A stretch of 64,000 nucleotides of DNA, from NCBI GenBank assembly GCA_947652605.1, contig OX393577.1:59978108-60042107 (forward strand), read 5' to 3'. The notes beneath the pieces are model-generated. The model was not told the DNA's origin. It was given only the letters and a program-made list of their open reading frames with translations, and did not search any database. The position numbers were made by a program, and so were the translations under genes. This document shows positions 55,964 to 64,000 of this stretch, one piece after another. How positions within the stretch are numbered: position 1 is the stretch's first letter; each line of letters opens with the position of its first letter. Source of the DNA: Elmis aenea (Eukaryota; Arthropoda; Insecta; Coleoptera; Elmidae).

Positions 55964-58900
55964 TTAGTGACCACTTGAAGGGGCCTGTTGTTGTGCGTTG
56001 CCAGGATTATTTTGCTGAACATTGGGTACTTGATTGTTTGCTTGTTGGTTGTTTGCTTGATTAGGTACATTCTGTTGTTGATTTGCTTGATTCTGTACAT
56101 TTTGCTGTTGATTAGCTTGGTTCGGTACATTTTGCTGTTGATTAGCTTGGTTCGGTACATTCTGCTGTTGATAATTTTGCTGCTGCTGATTTATTTGAGG
56201 ATTTTGTACATTCGGCTGGTTATACTGAGGTTGGTTGCCATGCTGCTGTTGTTGGTTTTGATAAATCTCATTGGTATTTAGCGAAGGATGGTTTCCTTGA
56301 GGTACAACCTATAAATATTGCATTTAAATTAACAATTAGCATTGGCAATAACTGTACAGGGTGGTCCAAATTCGATGGGATTGCATGGGTATCTCGGTTA
56401 ATATTTAAGATAGAGAAACGGTTAACTGACCAAAACTGTGCAGTTTTTTGAGACAAACTCAGAACCGTTTTCAAAAATATTCTATCATTTCCGGTTTTCG
56501 AGTTATTGAATAAAACGTGTTTTTATGTCATATTAAAATGTGTCATATCCCCGTTATTGTTGTAAATATCGAAAATATGTATAGGGATTATTTTTAGATA
56601 TTTTTATGTTTAATTTGATTATACTAAAAAAAAAAATTTACGCTCGCCGTTAAAAAGTTATGGCACAAACTTACCTTTTTTTAAATGGGAACGATAGGTG
56701 GCTATGACCTATTTAAATGTCTTCTTTTTTTCTTAGTCCAAATATATAAGGGTTGATGTATTTATTTTCAATAATACGCAAGTTATGAAGGTTTTTTAGT
56801 TTTTTTTTTCTAAGAAAATCATAGTAGGCTGTGAAAACAAAAAAAAACAAGGTGTAAAACCTTATAAAGCTCATGTGACAAGTTACCAAGGTTTTTAAAT
56901 TTGTTGCTGAGATAAACATAAAAAATGTTTGAACATAAGATAAACAGCAAAATACTACATTACTGCTGATTCCGACTATGTTGTTGTTATCTTATGTTCA
57001 AATATTTACAATGTTTATCTCAACAACAAATTTAAAAACCTTGGTAACTTGTCCCACATGAGTTTTATAAGGTTTTACACCTTGTTTTTTTTATTTTCAC
57101 AGTCTATTATGATTTTCTTAGAAGAAAAAAACTAAAAAACCTTCATAACTTGCGTATTATTAAAAATAAATATATCAACCCGTATATATTTAAAATGAGA
57201 AAAAAATAAGGAATTTAAATAGGTCATAGCTAACTATCGTTCCCAATTAAAAAAAGGTAAGTTTGTGTCATAACGTTTTAACGGCGAGGGTAAAAATATT
57301 TTTTTTAGTATAATCAAATTAACAATAAAAATTTCTATAAATAATCCCTATAAATATTTTCGATATTTACAACAATAAAGGGGATATGACACATTATTAA
57401 TATGACACAAAAAAAACACTTTTTATTCAATAACTCGAAAACCGGAAATGATAGAATATTTTTGAAAACAGTTCTGAGTTTGTCTCAAAAAACTGCACAT
57501 TTTTGGTAAGTTAACCTGTTCTCTATCTTGAATATTAAGCGAGATACCCATGCAATCCCATCGAATTTGGACCACCCTGTACAGTATTATTGTAACTTAA
57601 TTTCTCATCAACTATAAACGTTGGTGTAGAATTTTAAACTATTATTCTCAAGTTCCAAATAACCCAAACTCTTTTACTAATATGAAAATGAATTAGTTTT
57701 TTGTTTTCCTCTAGATATAATTTGTTTTTAGGATAATTTAATGACATTGCTGAAAGCTATCATTTGTTTTTACACCATTTTTTTAATTTTTTTTAGTATT
57801 TGATTGTTAATCAGTTAACAGTCGCCATATTAATTAATGAATTTTCTCACCAAAAATAAGTGAAATTTTTGATAAGAATATGACAATCACAAAAATTTTA
57901 AATAAGAGTGTGAAAGCATTTTTCATTTAAATCAACATCGAAATTGCTTATTAAATATTTGTTCATTTACTAGCAGATAAGTCTTAATGAATGAAAGTCG
58001 TTTTAATGAACAAAGTAGCACAAACAATGAAATAAGCTACTGATTTGGTGCTTACAAAGCAGAAGTTTAATTATGCAATATGTGTAATAGTAATAGATTA
58101 TTTGTAACATCAGCAATTTTTAATGACATTACACAATTCCAAAATGTTAAATGGTTACATTTTGATATCAACCAAGTGTTCTATTTTATTTTAATCAAAT
58201 CACTTCCTATTTGCGTGATTGATGTATTTTTTTATGTCAAGGTCCCACTTTTTTTACATGGCTTATGTGTATAAACACGATATAATTTTGGAAAAATCAA
58301 GAGTTTCTATAAATAAATATTACTATGGGTTAAAGTGCAAGAACAGTAAAAAGTATTTGTAATGTTTTTTGCAGCACTTAACATTTTTTTAGATCAAAAT
58401 CGCTGATACTTCTTCTTCGAAACATTTATACAAAATTCAACCAATGCTAATTTTTTTTTTAAAATTACTATTTGCTAAGATTATTTTTTCCTTAAAGGTC
58501 CTACCTGATGGGGTATTTGTTGTGGATGAACTTGACCGTGGTTAGCCTGTCCTGGATGGTATTGAGCTTGCCCTTGGGGGATTTGGTTAGGATGGTAACC
58601 CTGAGGAACCTGATTGGGATGGTATCCTTGTGGAGGACCCTGATAGCCACCATGAGGTGGTACTTGATTCGGGTGATAGGCACCGGGAGGGGGATGGCCT
58701 CCTGGGTAGCCTGGCGGTGGAGGGTGCATCATCTGCACACAAAACAATCGTAAGTATTCAATTTCCAATAAATATGGTTGTCGAAAGACAGGAAGTCAGT
58801 ATTAACCAGAGCCCTAAGCTTGGCTAAGTTGCCTGTTTAATAATAATGAGGGGGCCCAATTTTATTAAAACGGAGCTTTCGGCAGTCCTGCTAATACAAA

Positions 58901-61815
58901 TAATAAATAATTTACCTGTTGTTGTCTAATATATTCAGCTAATTCTTCATCCGTGTAAGGCCTATTTTCGTCAATTCCTTGCCAGCCGTGATCTTGTTGA
59001 AAATCTTGACGTTTAGTTTGCGATATAAACTCTTGGAAATCGATTAATCCGTCCCGGTTGGTGTCGACTTCTTTAAACACCGACTCTCTCATACGTTCCA
59101 TTTCTTCGGCGCGTTCCCTCATATCGTCTTCGGGCAAGCCGGCGGAGTACAGCTTATCCAGTTCTTTAACGAAAAGGGCTTTAACTTCGTCCTGGTCCCA
59201 CAGACCGTTGGAATCTAAATCGTGCAACATGAAGAATGTTTTAGGGTCGAACTCTTGTTGCATGTGGTCTTGTTCCTCCCAGACCTCTTCCAATTGTGCT
59301 TTGTGGCCAGGTTCATGCAGTTTTTCATGTTTCTTGTGTTTTTCATCTATTTCCTGAAATTATTACTACAGCATTACGAACTAATAATCACTAATGTATG
59401 TCTCCAATACTCGAAAAAGAACAAACCACTACATATCAATTAAAACGGCAATTATAATGCATTCTTTTAAATCTAGCAATTAATAAAATCTCTTGTTAAT
59501 CTTACAAAACAAAAATAAACAACACAAAATATTAACTGCAGAATCTTTTAGGAAGTGATTTAAATTTTTCACATTTACGTTTTCAGGTATAGTTTCATAT
59601 GACTTGTTTAAAAATATTTTAATATTTGTAGCTATTACAAAGCTATTTCAAAAAATCACTGGATAATTTTCAACGACAAATATTCCTAATGTGATTATAA
59701 TACAGGGTTGTCCACTTTTTAGTAGGAGGACTTTGTCGAAAGAAAAACTTATTTTAAAGCGAATATTCCATATCAACATGGGTCCAAAAATGCTTCATTT
59801 TAAAGATACAGGGTGTTGAAATTTTCGAAAAATTATCGATAATTTTTAATCGTTTCCCAACTAGTAGATATATTTACACCAAATTTGGTATACAGAACCA
59901 CCTTACAAATTACCACAATTGGTGAAAATTTTAAGTCCCCCAAGCAACCAGTGGCGGAGTTGTGGGGGTGCAGTTTCAATAAATTTTATAAAAAACTAGT
60001 ACTAGTAGTACTAGTACTTGTTCAAAATCAAACTCGAACTTATTTTTGAGTAGAGCAATTTATTCTTAACAAAAAGTGTCACTTGACTTTTCTTGGTATC
60101 TACCACCGTTTGGCTCGAAATTTGATTTATTTTACCATTTTCACGACAAATTTGCTCCTAAGTTCGATCTAAAAATATTCGTAATAAAGTAGTAATTACC
60201 GATTTTTGCAGTTTTTAATAACAGAACATACTAATAATAAACGAAGAAGTTCCGCTAAATTAACGATTAATGAGCATTTACTCTGCAAGTTACAATTTTC
60301 TGCTTTTCGCGATATTTTTAGATCGAACTTAGGAGCAAATTTTCCGCGAAAATAGTAAAATAAATCAAATTACGCGCCAAACGGTGGCAGATACGAAGAA
60401 AACTCAAGAAACACTTTTTGTTTAGAATAAAACGCTCTACCCAAAAACAAGTTCGAGTTTGATTTTTAACAGGTCCGTTCTAGTTTTTTATAAAATTTAT
60501 TGAAACTGAACCCCCACAACTCCGCCACTGGTTGCTTGTGGGACTTGAAATTTTCACCGATTGTGGTAACTTGTAAGGTGGTGCTGTATACCAGATTTGG
60601 TTTAAATATATCTACTGGTTCAGAAACGGTTAAACATTATCGATATTTTTTCGAAAATTTCAACACCCTGTATCTTTAAAATGAAGCGATTTTGGACCCA
60701 TGTTGATACGGAATTTTCGCTTTAAAATAAGTTTTTATATCGACTGTTAAAGTTCTGCTACTAAAAAGTGGACCACCCTGTATAATTGTAAAAATTTTGT
60801 TTTTTGTAAAATTACCCTAAATTGAAAAACTATTATTTGAAATTACATAAAACATTGGTACATATCAGGTTTTTACAAAGTAGGTACCATTATTAAAAAA
60901 ATTATATTTCACAATAGCTTTTTTCTATTAATAATTAATTAAAAACGTGCAACTGTTACTAACGAAATTGTTCATGTGTTAATTCATAGCTACCTATATA
61001 AATAATTACAAATCAACGTATGCATGCCGATGATTATTTAAAAACCATGTTATAAATCAAAACAACTATAAAACAAGTGCATGCAACACAATGCACTAAA
61101 CAAATCAATAATTTTTGTTTTTAACATCATTGCGTTTTTTTGATTAATGTTATCGATGAACTACACGACTACTAAAATACAACACACAATAAATTTTCAA
61201 ACCGCATTCTCTATAAATATAAATGTAACTTACATGTACCTTGTATTGTTTTTCCAATTTTTCATGTTCCTCTCCCGTTGTATGATTTAATTTATCTTGT
61301 TTATCAAATTCTTTTTGCATTTCGTAATGTTTGAACTCGTCTCGCCTTTTTCTGTCCACTTCATCCAAATCCTCCGTAGTCTTTAATATGAGCCTTTTTA
61401 AGTCTTCAACTTCAAACGTGTGTTGATTGTCATGATCCAAATGATGGTGTCGAGGGTCATCGATAATTTCATTATCGATTAATTCTTGTTGTTTTTCTTT
61501 AAGTTCTAGTAAACGTTCCAATTCCCTCCTTTTTATTTCATCTAGAGTAGTTCTAACGCTATGTGAAACGAATTCGAGTTCTCGGGCTATTTTACCAGAT
61601 CTAATATCTTCTTCGGTAGCGTTTTCTAATTTTTTACGAAAATCAGGATCTGATTCCAAGACATTAACTACCTCCTTTAAATAACGATTATATTCTATGA
61701 AATCTAAGCCATCTTGAGTTTGTGTTTCTTCTTCTTTATGTTTTGAAACTGGTGGCGCATAACATTGTTGTAATAACACGAAGAATATTGTTAATATATA
61801 TAGTTTGACCTTCAT
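55964..61815 (-). CDS. Nucleobindin (NUCB1/2-like), four coding exons, EF-hand calcium-binding protein
   Basis: Coding exons on - are 61815-61240, 59353-58916, 58732-58505 and 56308-55964, all at phase 0, giving about 528 residues. The protein starts with a signal peptide (MKVKLYILTIFFVLLQQCYA, cleavage likely before PPVSK). A charged coiled-coil region follows (EIKRRELERLLELKEKQQEL, DEVDRKRRDEFKHYEMQKEF), then LEEVWEEQDHM and DPKTFFMLHDLDSNGLWDQD. The two EF loops, DLDSNGLWDQDE and DTNRDGLIDFQE, keep all acidic ligands. The third exon is Pro-rich with YHPNQ(V/I)P repeats; the last is Gln/Asn-rich with four QQQNV(P/Q)NQAN units. Nucleobindins are Golgi/ER-lumen or secreted calcium binders. 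Exon 1 could instead end at 61234 (adding VH before GTAAGT). A 5' UTR intron ends at the ACAG eight bases upstream of the ATG. The Gln/Asn tail is longer than in vertebrate forms. Confidence 0.93.
56071..56190 (-). repeat. 30-bp coding minisatellite in the nucleobindin last exon
   Basis: Four tandem 30-bp units encode QQQNV(P/Q)NQAN. Flanking sequence is also Gln/Asn-rich (NQQQQNYQQQ, NNQQANNQVP). Units differ by a few bases, and all keep the frame. Confidence 0.8.
56357..57579. mobile_element. Giant palindrome (1.2 kb) in a nucleobindin intron, TA-flanked
   Basis: Ends CAGGGTGGTCCAAATTCGAT and its inverse ATCGAATTTGGACCACCCTG, with TA on both sides. The arms are inverted copies for almost 600 bp each: for example AAAACTGCACATTTTTGG against CCAAAACTGTGCAGTTTT, and CAACAAATTTAAAAACCTTG against CAAGGTTTTTAAATTTGTTG. 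The spacer is only about 40 bp, near 56970. No coding region was seen. It lies in the 2.2-kb intron between the last two coding exons. Confidence 0.92.
58733..58915 (-). other. Short nucleobindin intron
   Basis: 183 bases with a GTAAAT donor (after CAACAG) and a TGTGTGCAG acceptor. No insertion is present, unlike the two larger introns. Confidence 0.8.
59703..60780. mobile_element. Large palindrome (1.1 kb) in another nucleobindin intron, TA-flanked
   Basis: Ends CAGGGTTGTCCACTTTTTAG and CTAAAAAGTGGACCACCCTG, with TA at 59701-59702 and 60781-60782. The arms of about 500 bp are inverted copies: CATCAACATGGGTCCAAAA against TTTTGGACCCATGTTGATA; AACCAGTGGCGGAGTTGTGG against CCACAACTCCGCCACTGGTT; GCTCCTAAGTTCGATCTAAA against TTTAGATCGAACTTAGGAGC. 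It sits in the 1.9-kb intron between coding exons 1 and 2. A single-arm relative lies at 42211-42630. Confidence 0.92.
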
Positions 61816-63064
61816 ATTGACTGTAAAAAAAAATTTATTAAAATCAATATCAGCAAACGCGCACTTATACCAAACAATTCTTAAAAATGATTAACTGTTA
61901 TTACTGATTTGCTTTGTCATGAATTGCGTGAAATTTGAAAATACATAATATAATAAATGCAAGATAGCAGTTTCTAAGTAATTTAAAAGTCACCTTATAT
62001 TACATTTTATAACACATTGGCAAAATTTCTAAATACATACCACAAAATATAGATATCATAAATAGTAAAAGTTTTTTTATTGCTACTTTTACAACTTTCA
62101 ACTTGAAAAATTCGGTTATTTAGATTTTAAAATTTATATGATTTTGATTTTAGACTGACAAACAATATAGTCACAATAATATTAATAACATATGTTATAA
62201 TTAAACAATTCAATCACTTCATATGAATTCACTGATTTATTTTCATTACATTTTTCTTACACTTTTGTTAATTTAGATATAGCCAGAGCACCAGTTAAAT
62301 TTTAATTCTTAATTACGTACCTTCAATATTATTTGTACTATGGCACTTAAAGAATCTTTCTAACTTTATAATATAAATATAAAAAATAATCTTTCCAGCC
62401 TAACAATATATAAAATAAAATGCGCAAAATCAGCTTAATTTTTATTTAAGTAGTGCAAGGTTGAATAACTTTTGAAACGATTTCACTTTCACGAGTTTCA
62501 CTAAACGCAAAATATTGTTCTAACCTCAAAATAATCAACCCGAATAAACAAATGTGCATACATATTTATAATACTTCTTTTTTAAAAACTCACATATTGA
62601 TGTCCTTGCTTTTATCTTAACACTGACGTGTACTATTGCACCATTGCTTTGGGTTCAGAAGTACTTATACATTGCAAACAGGTTTAATTGTTGACAGTTG
62701 TCAATAAATACACGTCAGACTACTGAAAACAACTAGTTGCCAGTAAACCCAATTTCTATTGTATCTAATTAACGTATTGAACTAAATATAGATTACATCT
62801 TCGTTTATAAAAGTTGATTTATTGTTGGATGATTAACTTTTTAGAATCAAAATAACAAAGAACTTTTGCTTTAATATAAAACATTTACATATTTTATCTT
62901 AATACATGATGTGTTGATAAAATAATTTAATGATTACGTAGTTTATGGAAATTTTTAAGTTTATTAATACTTAATAACAGGTGTGGTGTAGCAAATAAAA
63001 ATACAAAGCATTTAAAACAATAAATTAATTTTATTTATATAATATGGTTTCTAACTTTCATACT
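61816..63064 (-). promoter_or_regulatory. Nucleobindin 5' UTR intron and promoter region
   Basis: A minus-strand acceptor TTTTTTTTACAG lies just before TCAATATG of the start codon, so a noncoding exon lies upstream. A GTGAGT donor candidate is at 62592. Above it are CTGACGTGTA in both orientations (62623-62632 and 62709-62718), which contain the TGACGTG core of ATF6/XBP1-type unfolded-protein-response elements. A TCAGT initiator-like word overlaps the first. This reading is an inference. Confidence 0.4.
63030..63035 (-). terminator. Poly(A) signal of the DMAC2-like gene
   Basis: AATAAA on the minus strand, about 30 bases after the stop codon, implying a very short 3' UTR. Confidence 0.6.
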
Positions 63065-63919
63065 TTATTCTGTTCTTATATCTAAACTAGGGTTTAATTC
63101 TTGAAGAAGCAAACATGTCATTTCCATTGCGTCTGATGCTAGATTATCATCAAGATAAAGTATTTTTAAATTTTTCAGTTTTTGTATAGCTCCAACTCCT
63201 CTGTCTGTTATTTCTGGGCAATCACGAATATCTAAATACAATAACGAGTTGCTGAATAAATTGCTTATTCTATCTAAACCCCAATCGTCCATATGTTTAC
63301 AGTTGTTTATACTAAACCATTCCACCTGACGTAAATCTCGCAGATTAACTAAACCTTCATAATGAAGTTCCATATCTGAGCAATCAATGGCTTGGAGTAT
63401 TTTGTCAGCTTCATAATGCTTGGGCAAACTGTAATCGTTCATTTCATCTGCTTTGATCCATTTGTCATCACCAAAAAATTTAATTGCACCACCTCTATGT
63501 ACAACAAAATGAGCAGCAGCCAATTCATTCCCAAGCATTTGATTTCGTTCGGGTATATACTGTTGCAACATGATATTTTTGTATTCTGTTCTTTTAGCCC
63601 ACCACTTCTTTATAGCTGTAGGCGATAGATTGATGGGTGTCTGTATGAACTTCATAATGTTCGAATTATTTTCTTCCGAATAAAAAGTTCTTAACATACT
63701 GTAGTATTGACCCTCTCTTTGATGCCATGGGGTACGCCATTGTAATTCATCTTTATTGACTATATTATCTAATTCCGTTTTAGAGGTTATGTCAGTCGTT
63801 TTCGTTAGTTCTTGAGGCATTTTGTTGTTAGGATTAGGAGCCGTTCGGCAATTACAAACAGTAAAACGATATAAACTTTTTGAAGGATGCATCAACTCGA
63901 GCACTTTGTTAGAAAACAT
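63065..63919 (-). CDS. DMAC2 / ATP synthase subunit s-like mitochondrial leucine-rich-repeat protein
   Basis: A single-exon frame of 284 residues. The first ATG is at 63919 (MFSNKVLELMHPSKSLYRFT); an in-frame TTG 24 bases upstream is followed further up by a stop, so the ATG is preferred. The N terminus is basic and hydroxylated with few acidic residues, as in a mitochondrial presequence. The middle has WRTPWHQREGQYYSMLRTFY. The C-terminal third has LRR-like repeats: LRQVEWFSINNCKHMDDWGL, SNSLLYLDIRDCPEITDRGV and LKNLKILYLDD. The C-MDDWGL and L-CP-I-DRG signatures fit DMAC2 and its paralogue DMAC2L (ATP synthase coupling factor B). DMAC2 helps assemble the distal membrane arm of complex I in vertebrates. 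Which paralogue this is cannot be settled here. It lies upstream of nucleobindin on the same strand. Confidence 0.88.
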   Translation of the reverse strand: MFSNKVLELMHPSKSLYRFTVCNCRTAPNPNNKMPQELTKTTDITSKTELDNIVNKDELQWRTPWHQREGQYYSMLRTFYSEENNSNIMKFIQTPINLSPTAIKKWWAKRTEYKNIMLQQYIPERNQMLGNELAAAHFVVHRGGAIKFFGDDKWIKADEMNDYSLPKHYEADKILQAIDCSDMELHYEGLVNLRDLRQVEWFSINNCKHMDDWGLDRISNLFSNSLLYLDIRDCPEITDRGVGAIQKLKNLKILYLDDNLASDAMEMTCLLLQELNPSLDIRTE

Positions 63920-64000
63920 GTTTTTGCCAAAATATTTTGTCAATAAGTTATGTACTTAAGGTTCACTTGAACTACTGCTACCAAGTATAGTCGTTTTTTT

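Noticed and set aside
55988..56281. 97-codon Leu/Ile-rich plus-strand frame resembling membrane segments
   Set aside because: It is the antisense reading of the nucleobindin Gln/Asn repeat exon (CAA/AAT read backwards gives TTG/ATT).
58508..58827. Plus-strand frames over the Pro-rich exon
   Set aside because: Antisense shadows of the nucleobindin coding exon.
61150..61239. Extension of nucleobindin exon 1 to a stop (KVHVSYIYIYRECG...)
   Set aside because: This is read-through into the intron past the GTACAT/GTAAGT donors. The family motif continues in the exon at 59353.
1..64000. CRISPR arrays, bacterial operons, rRNA genes
   Set aside because: None seen. Introns, poly(A) signals and transposon types indicate an animal nuclear genome. 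tRNA genes were not found by eye but could only be excluded with tRNAscan-SE.

Overview
This is AT-rich nuclear DNA from an animal, most likely an insect and perhaps a beetle. The reasons are intron-containing genes with GT-AG splice sites, three insect-like housekeeping proteins, and a dense load of arthropod-type transposons: PIF/Harbinger, hAT, piggyBac, mariner, Jockey/CR1-like and RTE-like elements, and foldback elements with CAGGGTG ends next to TA. The order-level guess is an inference. No bacterial operons, CRISPR arrays or rRNA genes were seen.

Host genes sit in the right third. (1) A VAP-family ER protein lies on the + strand in four exons from 45355 to 48016. Its MSP domain, coiled coil and C-terminal anchor are all visible. 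(2) A nucleobindin gene lies on the - strand in four coding exons from 61815 down to 55964. It has a signal peptide, a coiled-coil region, two EF hands, a proline-rich region and a Gln/Asn-rich repeat tail. (3) A single-exon DMAC2/ATP synthase subunit s-like mitochondrial leucine-rich protein lies on the - strand at 63065-63919, upstream of nucleobindin. The three act in ER contacts, secretory-pathway calcium and mitochondria, and nothing suggests that they work together.

The left two thirds (1 to about 44300) is a layered transposon graveyard. From the left it holds a foldback half, a Harbinger with remains of both genes, a hAT MITE with GGAGC arrays, a tandem-repeat tract, two further hairpin elements, a composite hAT MITE, and a Jockey/CR1-like element with an open 390-codon RT frame. 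Next come a second foldback copy, an older Jockey-like element split by a hAT, RTE-like tails, an unclassified GQN-motif transposon protein, several TA-flanked CAGGGTG palindromes, a degenerate piggyBac, a hammerhead-like motif, a core-deleted mariner, and a hAT-bounded nest of mariner and RTE pieces.

Transposons also fill the introns of the host genes. Two palindromes of over 1 kb lie in two different introns of nucleobindin and would be transcribed as very long hairpins. Two hAT-like MITEs lie in the third VAP intron. Between the two genes is a tandem duplication in which one copy carries a hAT MITE and the other a piggyBac MITE. The most notable leads are the paired intronic palindromes, the Penelope-type hammerhead-like motif near 29950, and the repeat-encoding C terminus of nucleobindin.
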